Below are positions 21,201 to 58,781 of a stretch of 64,000 bases of DNA, piece after piece (the stretch's first letter is position 1; each line of letters begins with the position of its first letter). Source of the stretch: Megamerina dolium (lineage: Eukaryota > Arthropoda > Insecta > Diptera > Megamerinidae); NCBI GenBank assembly GCA_963854835.1, contig OY978528.1, positions 56,254,761 through 56,318,760 of the forward strand. Reading direction: 5' to 3'. Below the pieces are notes generated by a model that was not told where the DNA came from, ran no database searches, and saw only the letters and a list, made by a program, of their open reading frames with translations. The position numbers were made by a program, and so were the translations under genes.

Positions 21201-23900
21201 AGGGAAAATGCAGAAAGCTCTAGTATATGGTGTTTGATTTCTTTAAAATTGTTGTTGTTGCTCTTTTCTGTATGTAGATACATAGTTCCTTATTTCATTA
21301 TTTTGCTCCCTTTTCAAATCGGGTCACAGTGCTTCCTTCATAGGCTGCTCGCCTGCCTGCCTGCCTGCCTGCGTGCAATTGATGAAAATTCAGATGGGAA
21401 CTGTTTACTGCTGCACTGGTACGCAGCAGCAGTGACAGCGACAGAGGCAGCATTAATACTAATATAAATGACGACGGCAACCATCTCGACCGTGTCAATA
21501 GCATTGGCTCGTTGTCAGTCTTTAACGTAATTTCATTGAGAACGGTTCGTTGTTCTACATATTCATATTCATACATATATATTTGTATGTATTGCCATAC
21601 GCTATAGACGCATTACAAATAAAACGCACTGTGTGTGTGTGTGAGCCTGCATTTTGGGATTGCGGCGCATTGATCTTGATATTTTCGTTATTTTTTCAAA
21701 TCAGTCAGTGTGTTTGTATAGGCAATTTTGTTGTTGTTGTTGTTGTGTTTAACGGGAAAATATTACTGTTTGGCAGATTTTAAAATATAACGGTTTTTTG
21801 TCGAATTCAATAAAGCAGCTCTTGTCATGTGTGTAATGGGATTTTTAAAATTAATTGTGTCAGCCAAATGCAAATTTATTGAAAGAAAAATATTAAATAA
21901 ACTAAAAAACAATAATTAGTGATTTCAAGCAAAATATATACCGGTCAAATGCAAGCTGTTGCTAATATGGAATTCACACAAAGGTAAAAGGTTTTAATGC
22001 AATTATTATGATTAATGTTATCAATAACATAATCAATTATTATTATTATTATTATTACTATTATTAATAATAATTTATATTAATTCCTGAAAACAATGAA
22101 CTTCTATGAAAAATATATTAAGTATACGCCACCGTACATATTTGCTGTCCCGCAAAATTACCATATACACCCTGTGCTATACAAAACTTTTAAAACTACA
22201 GTTGATTACAAAAGTATGCATATACGCGTATGCCTTTATGTATGTAGGTGTAGCTTGAGCATTTCATAGAAAAAAAAAATAAAAAATGAGGCAAAAGGGA
22301 AAATTAACAAGAAGTTACTGATTATACATACTCGTATACATGTATGCATGTATGTAATTTCATTCGTTAATTCATTCGTATGGTTTTGTTTGTATTTTTT
22401 TTTTTTGTGTTATTATTATTGTATATTATTTTTTTTTGTATATATTTTGTTTTTGCGCTTTCGCACTGGCTGTTTATTGATTTATTCTTCAGTGTTGCTG
22501 GTGGTGGTATTGCTGTTGCCGCCACTAGCGTCATCGTTGCTTGTTGTCACACGAAATGTCCCAAAACGGAATGCAAAACATTTTTCGTATACACACACAC
22601 ATACAAAACGACAATCATATAGAGTATTCTACCAAATGAATACGTACACATCATCGTACTACTACAATTGAGCGATACTGAAGAAAAAAACCAGTGCGAG
22701 CATCTTCTATTATGCCATAAAATAAGCGAACAAATCAGCAGAAACCCACAATTTCCCAACCAACCAACCAACCAACCAACCAACCATCCGACACACTACT
22801 ACTGACTTCCGTTTCCGTTAAGTGGGTGAAAATGAATTACCACCAAGTGTGTGTATAGTAGCAGCAGTTTATCATGAGCATCAACATCAGCAGCAGTAGC
22901 AGCATCATAATAATAATCATTGCTGCATCATCATCATCATTATCATTATTATTTTAGAGACACTCTGTATTTCCCTTTGACTGTTGTTGTTGTTTATGCT
23001 ATTGATTCTCGAACTGGTGCTGATACGGTTGCTGATGCTGTTCGTCTTGTTAACATTCCGTTAAATATCGGTTCTTTTTCTTGAATTTTCGCATTTTTCA
23101 TTGCGTGCATATTCGTTGTATATTTATTCAATGTAATAGTAAACTTCTAACTATGTATGTTTGTGTTGCCATTTCATTCGTCTAGGCCATTTTTTCTTTA
23201 AATTTTGATTTTATCTACTGCTGTTCCAATTGTTGTTGTGGAAGAGCATTATTAACGCTTTCTATATGTGGCTTCTGTTATCGGAAAAAGAGAAAGAAAG
23301 AGAAAGAGACAGAGAGCAAGGGAATTAAAGAGAGAATCTTGGCAATTTTGCCGATTACATTGTTACACTGTACATAAATATAATATTTCTCTCATTTTTG
23401 TTTTTTTACTTTCCTTTTTGGTCTCTCATTCATCATACTAATCGATCTTTTTTTTTTCATTTTGTGTTTTGCTTAAATGTTCGTATACATTTTATTGTTA
23501 CTATTTTTGTTTTTGTAGTTTTGTTGTTGTTGTGCTGTATGTACACTCTGATTCTTGTTGTGTGTTGATTTTCATAATGCAACTCTTTTTTTCGGCCTTT
23601 TCTACAGGTACCTATATATTTATTTTGTTTTTCTTTCTTTCGTTACTGTTCCATTCGTATTTCTCTTCTTGTTCTTCTTCTGAATATCCTTGATTTTATT
23701 CTATTATACATACATACACGCATAAAGAAGTGTTTGGAAAATATATCGTTACTGAGCTTACTCCTATGAGTGATAATCGATTTTGGTCGCGCGAAATTTT
23801 TACGTTTCGTTTGTACTTAGTTTTCGTTAGTAACAACCATAAGGAGTGGTGATACATAGATGTGGAAAAGTATATACTTATACTATTGATCAGAAACGCG
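18300..23900. other. Gene-poor region downstream of park, low-complexity rich
   Basis: No coding region could be supported. The stretch holds simple repeats: ATC/ATT triplets near 18945-18995, (GT)n at 20740-20760, (CT)n near 21035-21050, (TGCC)n at 21355-21372, TTG triplets near 21730 and (AACC)n at 22757-22785. Many Ser/Gln-like codon-poor ORFs on both strands reflect these repeats. Part may be regulatory DNA or untranslated exons of the large gene starting at 27882. Confidence 0.5.
22757..22785. repeat. (AACC)n microsatellite
   Basis: About seven consecutive AACC units in an otherwise non-repetitive stretch. Confidence 0.9.
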
Positions 23901-23940
23901 ATCTTAGGTCCGTTTTCTCAACTCTCTGTTAACGTTATCG

Positions 23941-24250
23941 AACCGATGAAAGTTAACGGGCACATTTGCTGGCTGTTAAAGTTTATTATAACAAATGCAC
24001 AACTAATTTATATCGGTTTGATAACGTCTGTTAGCGTTACCGGACCAATATATGTGCATTTGCTGTTATATGATTTAACAGGCAGCGAATGTGCCCGTTT
24101 ACTTTATAGGAACCGATAAAAGTTAATGGGCACATTTGCTGACTGTTAAAATTTATTATAACAAATGCACAACTAACTTTTATCGGTTTCGATAATGCCT
24201 GTTAGCGTTACTGGACCAATATATGTGCAATTGCTGTTATATCGTGCAAT
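23941..24250. repeat. Two ~170-bp direct repeats with an internal inverted copy
   Basis: Units starting at 23941 and 24111 share the order AACCGATRAAAGTTAAYGGG, CACATTTGCTG, TTATAACAAATGCACAACTAA, CGGTTT, CTGTTAGCGTTAC and CCAATATATGTGCA. Between them, 24073-24098 is the reverse complement of the unit's head (AACAGGCAGCGAATGTGCCCG). The arrangement resembles a foldback-type or terminal-inverted-repeat element that has been tandemly duplicated. No coding sequence is associated. Confidence 0.7.
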
Positions 24251-27200
24251 TGTTCGCACGATAACTGCAGTTATTTATCGGACATGCTCAAAAATGGGCT
24301 GAATTGGATAAGATCCACGGCTACCTCCCATACATTTTCATGCTTCCTTGTGTACATTTTTACACGAAGCCGTAAATTCATCAAGCTGAAACTCTCTACA
24401 TACGATTACATTTCCTTATAAATGGACGAATTCGATAACGACGAAAATCACGGATGCCTTCCACACAAAAGTAGGTTCTGTACTGTATTTTGCACACAAA
24501 CAAAAAGCTGTTTGTAGCTCGGCATATATGAATATTTTTATCATTGTGCGCATACGTTTGAAAATGCGATATTGCCCATTTTCAAAAAACCACGTCCATA
24601 TTTAGCACAAAGGTATTTTTTGATCAAAAGGATTAGACCGAAAAAAAAAGTATTTAAGTTTCTGCACATAATAAGGGATAAGGATAGAGCGTGATTTTTT
24701 TCCTAGAGCTTAACATTTAGCACAAAAGATAATTGTAGATAATGTAGGCAAGCACCTTTTTGGTCAACACGCTTCCAATAATCGATCTCAACTTCTGTTA
24801 TGCATAATTTGCACAAAGTAACACCTCTAGCCAACTATGTTATACTGAAGATATTGAAATTTAATCTCAAAAGTAGCGAATCGTATTATTTTCCAACTTT
24901 AAATGTTAAAGAAGGCACACATTAAGGAATTATCCTGCCTGAATTTTTGTTCGTAATTAAACTGAAGGATAGTTTCTTCACAATTTTTGACATACAATGA
25001 GCACTGCAAAGGCAAATAAGCTTTGCAGAAATATCGAACACAGACATTGTTATTTCAAGGAAATATTTTACAGAATTGGGAAACGTTGCTTTGTAATCGT
25101 GCGACAATGTGATTTGCTTACTCTTTTGTATATGTAACAGAGCCTGAAATAACGGGTAGTTGAACCGAAAATGGGTAGTTGGAAAACCGAATTGGTAGTT
25201 CCAAAAATGAACAACCACCAAAATTCATGTTTCAAGAAGATTTTTACTTTTGTCAATATAATAATGGCAATTGCCAATATCACGTCACGGATTGTAAAGA
25301 CATACATTTACAGGGAATTTTAAGGAAATAAATACATTTCCGTTGACGAATAACACTACAGATTAATCATCATTAATACATTATCACTTAAGATTTTTGT
25401 ATTATTTAAAAAAATATATTTTATAAACGGTAGTTTCAAATTTTCCTTATTTCAGGTTTCATATATAATTTGAATCAGAGGTCATTCATTCAACAAGCGT
25501 ATATACATATGTACTACTACATAGTTTTATATTTTCATAATACATTTACATATTCTTCTACGACAATTGCGGTAAACGATGATACTAAGTAAGTACATTT
25601 GCTTTGGATTCTGTCACCGGTGCTGGTGTGCTTATTGTTGCCGCGCTTTTATACCACATATATGCATAAAATTCTGTTTGTATAGATATGTGAGTTCGTT
25701 GTATGTACAAATATTTTACTCTTGCTCTCTCTCTCTCTCTTTTTCTATACCTCACTCTCATTCATATCTACTTTTTCACTTATTTCCCCATTATGTTAAG
25801 TGATGAGGTTTATTTGTGGCTCATTAATGGTTCTTTTGGCATTCAAATAGTGTACGTGTGTATATATGTATCTGGTTAGGTGTGTATGCGTGCAGCAGGA
25901 ACATGAGGGCGTGTTAATATCTGCGTATGTTAGTGATGTGGAAAGCCCAAGTGCAAAGTAAACATAATTTTGAATGTATAACGCCGAGTATGTACATATA
26001 CCACATATGTACATAATGCTCTAAATGTTATGCTAAATTATTATTATATGATACTAGCTGTTAAGCCTTTATGGGTTGGTGTTGCTGTTGATGATGTTAC
26101 TGGTACATTCATATGTGAGCTTGTTTGTATCTTAATGTGTACCTATACATGCTTTCTGCATTAATCCTTCTCAATTTGAAGAAGAAGATGTACAAGACTA
26201 AGAAGAAGAGCAAACATTTGAAATTCCAGCTTACATATAGATATATGCCTACTGAATAGTTTTCTAAGTTTACAGTTAAAAGTTACAGAACCGTAGTTAA
26301 AGTCAAAGTTCAGGTTGTCTTAAATTTAGTATCGATTAATTTGACATATTTCAAATGTAAAAATCTGTCCAAAAGACAATTTTAATTTTATTAAACTATA
26401 ATTTTCAAAATTTCGAATGTTAGTATTGTCTTCTCTTTATAGGCAGAAAAAGCATTAAAAGTCATATATTCCAACGCTAACTGGAACACCAACTTTTGTT
26501 AATTTTTCTAAACAAAATCAACCTCAAGGGATTCGGGAAAGATAATAATAATTGCATCGTGCTTTGCATTTTGAAATAATTATTTGTAAGAGCATGGATC
26601 TGCTATTGGATAAAATCTCTTCAGTTATTGCAAAGACTAAAATTCAACGAATAGTAGTGAATTGCCAACCATGTTCATATTTAATATCCAGACTGATTAT
26701 AATTGCTAAACTCAAATTAATGTTGATTCAAGTTTTCCATCCTATTTACAAGATTTCATTAATTTTTTAAGCAATTTTCCATAATTTTATTTTGTAATTT
26801 CGTTAAATATATTTTATTCGAAAAACAGAAACGACAAATTAGCAATTCTAAATGAAATGTGCTTCAGGTTAACCAAAAAAGCAATTAACATTTAGTTAAA
26901 CTTGCAATTATTAGTTTTTTAAAAAATTTCATTACTGTAGCTAGGCCTGTAAAGTTGAAGCTTCAAGGATTTCGTGAAATGAAGTACTCTAGTAGAGTTT
27001 ATTAACTAAAATATGAAGATTAGAGAGAGAGAGAGAGAAAATGATACACAGATAAAGCAGTAAAATAACAAAGCACCAGCATAATCTAAGTATAAATTAA
27101 TAGTAAAAAACAAACGTTAAAAAAATAACCAAGCCAAAGTGTAATACTCCTAAAATAGCCTTAAGTAAAAATGACAACGAATGATAGTCAATGGCTAATT

Positions 27201-27881
27201 TGAATTTCATTTCAGAAAAGCTTGCACAAATTGAGTGACTGACAACTCAGCAATAAGCTATGAGAATATATATAATACAAAACCAAAGAGGAATGCCGAA
27301 CGTTAAGGATATTCATACAAATGAATACAAAAGGATTTGCGCCACATTTTTAATACACAATACACAAATGTTGAAGCCAATTGTAGGGAAGTGCATGTAT
27401 ATTGAAGCCTGTCAACTCGTTTAACACCATCAACAACAACAACAACAACAATAGCAAAGAAAAATCAATATTACAATACAAATAAAAAAACAAGCAAGTG
27501 GATGGAAGAATATTATGAATATAAATACATACATATGTACATCTTGGTGATTAGAAAGTGGGTGTGGTGTGCACGAGCCAACGACCACTGCTATTAAGTG
27601 AAACTATGAAATACATTTACATTAATAACATAGCAACGCGATAGAGTTGTATTTAGAAGTGATAAAAGAGACCTATTGTGTCTCATTATTATGTCTACGT
27701 AGCTGTATGTATACTTAGAGAATTGTCTATGAAGTATATTTAAAACTAAATGGATGAAAATATATTGCAGTTACTTTTCATACGCATATAAGCAGCACAA
27801 AGCTCATTTTTTTTGCTCATTAGATTAAAGTAACAGCTTCAAGTACATACAATACATACGAAATCAGCAATACATCTACAT
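24251..27881. other. Non-coding region upstream of the Gln/Ser-rich gene
   Basis: AT-rich DNA with no supported ORF. It includes (CT)n near 25725-25740 and (GA)n near 27024-27038. The last few hundred bases before 27882 probably include the 5' UTR, because an in-frame TAA shortly upstream bounds the coding start of the next gene. Confidence 0.45.
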
Positions 27882-52854
<24,973 letters not shown>

Positions 52855-54185
52855 TTAATGTTTGGGCGCTATTTTTTGCATATATTGATCTATTGGATTT
52901 GGAGCTCGTGATGCTTCCTCTTCCATTTCTTTTAGTTCAGCAAAAAAATTACGGCAACGTAATTTCATATCACGATTTAAATAATTTGGAAATTGAACTG
53001 AAAGCGGAGAAGGAAAATACTTTTACAATACTATAAATAAATTCAATCATTTACTGACCATTAAATTCGATTACCATATCTCCAAATTGTTTCAATTTTC
53101 CTGATTGCGGTTTAACAAATGGTGCAACGCTTTGGACAGCACATTTTGGCAGACCTTCGCTTGGTATTGTCTTAACAAATCCCGGATGTATAACCTCTGA
53201 TATGAAGACGTTTAGTTTACGCTTATCCAGTGTATCGATTGTGAAACGCAAACCGGTTAGCGCTTGACACAAATCAATTTCACGTACGTGCACAAGATCA
53301 TGATGATTTCTACGCTGAAATAGTTTATGAGGTTTATCCGCTGTTATGAATATAATGTCGGCTGGAATTTTTGTCGGATTACGATCACCCTCCTCTTTGA
53401 AACAATAACGTGTACCAGGTGTAGTACCAGGTAGTATATTCAATGTAAGCGTTTTCTTCCTAGAAGGAGGATGAGAAAAAGCATGTATACAATTATAAAC
53501 GAATAGGAAAAAGAGGAAGTAATAAAATAAATGCCTTTTTTCAGTGCGTGATTCCTCGGCATCGGAAAACTCTTGCCGCCACACATGCATCAATTTTACG
53601 GAACCAAATCGTACTTCTTCCAAATCCAAATTGATTGTTTTTTCAACAGGTGGATCTTTAGTGCGAACACCAATACCATGTTTTTTGGTGGTATACAATA
53701 CGGGTGGATTGGTTACAATATCTATAATATTGGCATATGGGGAATAGCTTCCGAATACGTCGTGGTACACTTTAAGATGATCACCGTGATATTGATACGG
53801 AGGGAAATAACCATTTGGTAAATATATTCCTTGAAAGAGACCAGCTTCTCCAAATCGATCATATATTGCACGATGCAACTCATTACCTACATATGTATGT
53901 ACACATTACACAAAGAAAGTAGGTAAATAGATTTTACAGAGATTATATCCTACCCAGCACATCGTATGCCATATTAATATATTCCCATTGTCGGTTGTGT
54001 GACAATGGCGACATATGCGTAAGTTCTGATTCATTAGCCAGGGGCACAAAGTCACGCTGATGCTGTGCATCCCGAAATGGACAGAGGCGAATAGCTAATT
54101 TACGATAGGCTAAAGTAATTTCTTCCTTTGTTGCACTACGTGGAATATTTAAAACTCCATAGTAATCCATTTCAGTACGATTCAT
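52855..54185 (-). CDS. DNAJB13-like J-domain protein (axonemal type)
   Basis: Exons 54185-53954, 53886-53535, 53459-53059 and 52997-52855 join to 375 aa. The J domain (about 5-95, starting MDYYGVLNI) has CPF where HPD is expected, so it should not stimulate Hsp70; human DNAJB13 also departs from HPD. The type-II DnaJ C-terminal domains follow (VRFGSVKLMHVWRQEF, then TLNILPGTTPGTRYCFKEEG and PADIIFITADKPH, EVIHPGFVKTIPSEGLP). DNAJB13 is a radial-spoke component of motile cilia and sperm flagella; a testis role is inferred. The intron at 53534-53460 is 75 bp, in frame and open, with a GC donor; leaving it in would insert about 25 Phe/Leu-rich residues. The J domain is longer than usual through an insertion near residue 55. 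Confidence 0.82.
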
Positions 54186-55103
54186 TTTTTTGAAAAATAA
54201 AATTCCCAACGGAAGAAAATATATTTGAAGTGTCAAAGAATGCTATTCACCATTGCACTTTTTGCTATTCACCTTTAAGGCTACAAATGACAACCCACCC
54301 TTGTCATATACACATGTATTGCCAACTATACACGATTCTTTGGGTAATCCAATGGTAACGATTGTAAACATTTTAGATTTGACTTCTTTTTACTTGATAT
54401 ATTTTTAATGACCAAAACGATACTTCTTTAAAACTTTTTTTTATATTTTAAGGCTTAGGGTCATTATAATATTTTAATTAAGATTTCTATATATGTCTAC
54501 TAAACAAGAGCTCTTGTTGCCAACTTCCTTCTAACATGTGCAGGTTCATTCTATTGACTAAAATATAGATTTGCCACTATTTTTTTAGTTCTGATAATTT
54601 AAATATGTGGATTTGCTAAACAAATATTTTATATCAATGAATGGAATTCGTCCTAATCAATATATGATTTTGTTATTAATATTTTGCACATTTTTACCTA
54701 TTTGTAGTCATCTGGTAGCACGTTTGCCTTCAATTAAAATATAAAACGGTATAACTCCATCTTTGTTACTCACGTTGGAATGCAAGTGCATTATGGATAC
54801 CGTAATTTGCTGAAAAACAATTATAGAATACGCGATTGGAGAATTGGACTCGAAAATAAATAAAATTAATTTGTAGATGTTATGAAACTAGCGAAACTAG
54901 CGAAATCGTGAATATTTGTACGTTTTCAATTAAGTAGAAACTATTCTTGTAGTATGTAAATGCAGTTGATAATCGTGATAGCATTAGCACAGTGGTGAAC
55001 TAATAAAAACGGAGCATACATAAGTAGGGGTCGTAAAAGTGCAGTTAATTAAATTAGCAAAACATTGTGTTCATTGAAGTGAAAAAAAAAATAAGCAAAG
55101 AAA
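54186..55103. other. Divergent intergenic region, DNAJB13-like / Patj
   Basis: A 918-bp AT-rich spacer holding both promoters and the Patj 5' UTR. No other feature was identified. Confidence 0.5.
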
Positions 55104-57886
55104 ATGCATCTGGGTGCTGATATTTCTAGTGCACTGCAACAAATGGAGGCAGTGAAAAAGGGGATTGAAGAGTCTGACGATCCGAAATTGCAAATGCAAA
55201 CGGCGGATAGCCTTAAAACTGTTATGGATATATTGCAAGATCCTGTATTTCGAACCATAGTGCATGTTCAGGATTCATTGTCCGAATTGAATGCACAACT
55301 TGTACAACATCCTTCTATGCTGCCCAATGACTTTGACATTGATGTTGCGGGGAATTTGGTACTGAGTGTGAATGGAGGTGATGTTGTTTACGATTTTGAC
55401 GACCGCATGTCATCGGCACCTTTATCGCCCCGCTCAGGTCCGAGTAGTCCCGGAAGTGGCAATATCCCCTTGGGTGCGAGTGCATTAGAAGCTGATGAGC
55501 ATAACCGTCCACAGTCACAAAATTCGAAAAGTGCTTTATCGGGTATGGATCTTTTTGCCGCAGACTATGCACAAATTCAAGCTATTGAGCTTGTAAATGA
55601 TGGCACTGGTTTAGGGTTTGGAATCATTGGTGCCCGTACTTCTGGTGTAATTGTGAAGACAATTTTGCCTGGCGGTGTGGCGGATCGAGATGGTCGTCTA
55701 CGATCTGGTGACCATATATTACAAATTGGCGATGTCAATTTGCACGATATGGTATCGGAACAGGTTGCAGCAGTATTACGCCAATCAGGCACACACGTAC
55801 GTCTGGTAGTAGCCCGGCCGCTTGAGTATGTTGGGCCCATTTCACAAATGGTTTTAGAACCGGGCAGCGCTGTTGTGCCAACTCGTGTTCTTGTAGATCC
55901 CATGGAGTTGGAGCGATATCTAATTTCAACTGGTTATCCAGAAATATTCGGTGAGAGTTCAAATGCATCTACACCTCAGACAACAACAGAAGATGAACAT
56001 TTCATATTCCGTGGAGATGAGCGCTCTCAAATGATAACTAGTGGCATGGATTTAGACGATCTATTAGCTATGCCAGAAACCGAAACATTGCAAGTGGAGT
56101 TGACAAAAGATGCCAATGGTCTTGGTATTACTATTGCTGGTTACGTTTGTGAGAAGGAAGAACTTTCAGGCATCTTTGTAAAAAGTGTTTCTCCTAGATC
56201 CGCTGCTGACATGAGCGGACGTATTCGTGTGAATGATCGTATTATTGAAGTTGATGGCCAATCACTACAAGGATTTTCGAATCATCAAGCAGTTGAGTTG
56301 TTGAAGAAATCGGGACAAGTGGTCAATCTACGTTTAGAGCGTTATTTACGTGGTCCTAAGTATGATCAATTGCAACAAGCAATTGCTGCCAATGACAAAA
56401 TCCCTTCCAGTGTGCCTTCGACACCCTCGCGTGGTGCTTTACCATTACCAATGACTCCCGTAACTTCGCAACGTATTTCCTCTTCCTCTGCAACGACTAC
56501 TGCAAAGGGATTGTCTGCACATTCTTTGACGTCAGATGATTCACGTGATATGGGCATTGATACGGTCGGCGCAAATGCTTGTTTTTCAGAAAATTATCTA
56601 CCGAATTCGACTATTTCTCTGCCAACAACTACTACGCTCAGTACTTTTGGTTCTGGTAAAAAGATTATTGCTGTTCGCGACTCTATTGATGGAACACCAA
56701 AAATCATTCCAACTGATATTTCCTTAAGCACATTTTCGAAATCAGATAGTGAAGTAATGGAGGTATGATTTACATAATTTACTTTTAACCTCAATAATAT
56801 ATCGCTTTATTTTTAAAGGAACAACCGCATGCTAAGAACACAATATTGATTTCTCGTCACAAATACTACACTGATCCTGAACTAACGCCTGAAATTGAGC
56901 AGGAAATTATACGGAAATGGAAAAAGGTCGTTGGTCCTGATGTTGAAGTGATTGTGGCACAACTTCAAAAGTTTGCCTCAGGTGGTCTCGGCATTTCACT
57001 TGAGGGAACTGTTGACGTCGAAGGCGGTCGAGAGGTACGACCTCACCATTATATACGTTCTATTCTACCTGATGGCCCTGTTGGTTTAAATGGTGTGTTG
57101 CGTTCCGGCGATGAATTACTAGAGGTTAATGGTGAACGTTTGCTTGGCATGAATCACCTTGAAGTGGTTGCTATATTGAAAGAGCTACCACACGATGTAC
57201 GTATGGTTTGTGGTCGTGGCAAGAATGCGCTAATGCCTTTCTCCGATGACACGCTGAAGAAACTTAGTAGCAATTTTGAAAATCTATTACCAGCTTCTGA
57301 ACGCCTGGTGAAAGCCAAATCCGATGGCAGTTTGGCCACTGCTGGTTCAGTCAACGAGGATTCCTTTAGCAAATTAAAGTCGCGCTCTTTGGAGCCGTTG
57401 ACAGGCTTGGCCATGTGGTCATCCGAACCACAGATAATAGAATTGGTCAAGGGCGATCGCGGTTTGGGCTTCTCCATTCTCGATTATCAGGATCCACTCG
57501 ATCCGAATGATACGCTAATTGTTATACGCTCACTTGTACCAGGCGGAGTGGCACAATTGGATGGAAGATTAATACCTGGCGATCGCTTGTTGTTTGTAAA
57601 TTCGATTAATTTGGAAAATGCTTCACTGGATCAAGCCGTACAAGCGTTGAAGGGTGCGCCAAAAGGTGTTGTACGAATCGGTGTAGCGAAGCCGTTGCCC
57701 ATGACTGACAACTCGCTAAAAAACAATAGTACAGCTGCTGAGGGTGGCATACAGGAAGGAGCTTTAAGTGATGACAGCATCGTAGCAAATACGACCAATT
57801 CTGGAGGTGACAATGTCTCAATACAATTGAGTACAGCTTCAACTATGGGTGTTGAACCAGATTTAATAGCTGATTGGCGAAAATGA
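55104..57886 (+). CDS. Patj: Patj, L27 and four-PDZ polarity scaffold
   Basis: Two exons (55104-56762 and 56819-57886) join in frame to 908 aa. An N-terminal L27 domain (about 5-70, with LQQMEAVKKGIEES and TVMDILQDPVFRTIV) binds Stardust/PALS1. Four PDZ domains follow: PDZ1 about 157-240 (GLGFGIIG), PDZ2 about 328-417 (GLGITIAG), PDZ3 about 593-684 (GLGISLEG) and PDZ4 about 756-845 (GLGFSILD), each with the carboxylate-binding GLGF-type loop. Ser/Thr/Pro-rich linkers separate them. This is the Drosophila Patj architecture (871 aa); mammalian PATJ has ten PDZ domains. The protein belongs to the apical Crumbs complex of epithelia and photoreceptors. The single 56-bp intron lies between PDZ2 and PDZ3. 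The start follows a leader with AAGAAA ATG context. Confidence 0.97.
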
Positions 57887-58115
57887 ATTTCGGGTTATTA
57901 TTAATTAATAATGCAAATCGTTCACATTAGATTAAATATATTAATATATTTTATTATAACAAATGGTAAAGAAGCCTATTGGTTTTGGTAGTTTCTAGTT
58001 ATATTGATTTTTAGTAGTATGTACATACCTATACCTACATATAATCACCACAGTGTTGAGCGTTCACCATTCAACATTCCAATTGAAATATTTTAATTAT
58101 GAAATATAAAATTAA

Positions 58116-58121
58116 TTTATT
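58116..58121 (-). terminator. Poly(A) signal for JTB
   Basis: AATAAA on the minus strand, 193 bp past the JTB stop and inside the region also expected in the Patj 3' UTR. Confidence 0.4.
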
Positions 58122-58169
58122 TTATATACATATGTGTTTATCCTTAATATGTTTTATTTGTCATATGAA

Positions 58170-58175
58170 AATAAA
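58170..58175 (+). terminator. Poly(A) signal for Patj
   Basis: First clear AATAAA cluster after the Patj stop, about 285 bp downstream. Confidence 0.4.
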
Positions 58176-58313
58176 ATAATAATAAATTATAAAATTGAAA
58201 TCACATTTATAAAACAATCAGCAAAATATTCTAAATAAAATGATAAAATCTCGAAATGTAGTAGTGAGTGTTGTTTAGCTGCAACTGGGTATATTAATGT
58301 GTGAACACTTTTG

Positions 58314-58781
58314 TTAGTGAATTCTATTCAATTGTCGTTCGATTTTTTGATGCGTTCTTCGTGAGAGAACACGATCTCGTGCATATGACACCAAGTAACT
58401 TAGTAGTCCAATAGTAAAACAAGCCACTTCAAATTTTATAAAATTTCTCTGATCAATTAATGCAACTCGATCACAGCTTTTTGTGACAATTTCACCACTT
58501 TTGCAACGTAAAACTTCTTTGTAATGCGTATGTATGCAAACACCAAGGCTGCGGCTAACTATATCAAATTCAGTACAAGGATGACACTCTTGCAGTACCG
58601 TGTACTCCTCCTTCGTCCAACAATTAGATGTTGAATTATTTTCGATTACGAATTGTTGCGTTCGTCCGCGTCGTATTTCATTGCCAGCCAAACGTGATTC
58701 TATAATCAACACAATTATAGTAGCAGTAATCTGAAAAAATAAAGCAGAAAGTTTTAGTTGAATTCGATTGGATGACTGCAT
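58314..58781 (-). CDS. JTB (jumping translocation breakpoint) family membrane protein
   Basis: A 155-aa ORF starting at the only upstream ATG, with A at -3. Residues about 8-30 are hydrophobic (LSALFFQITATIIVLII), a signal peptide or anchor. The extracellular part has the JTB cysteine pattern: NCWTKEEYTVLQECHPCTEF, then CIHTHYKEVLRC and KSCDRVALIDQRNF. A second hydrophobic segment follows (FEVACFTIGLLSYLVSY), then a basic cytoplasmic tail (RRTHQKIERQLNRI), which mirrors human JTB. JTB is reported at the cleavage furrow and mitochondria and in cytokinesis, but its molecular role is unsettled. It is convergent with Patj. A TTTTTTCAG just before ITATII could act as an acceptor, but the uninterrupted frame makes an intron unnecessary. 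Confidence 0.85.
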   Translation of the reverse strand: MQSSNRIQLKLSALFFQITATIIVLIIESRLAGNEIRRGRTQQFVIENNSTSNCWTKEEYTVLQECHPCTEFDIVSRSLGVCIHTHYKEVLRCKSGEIVTKSCDRVALIDQRNFIKFEVACFTIGLLSYLVSYARDRVLSRRTHQKIERQLNRIH

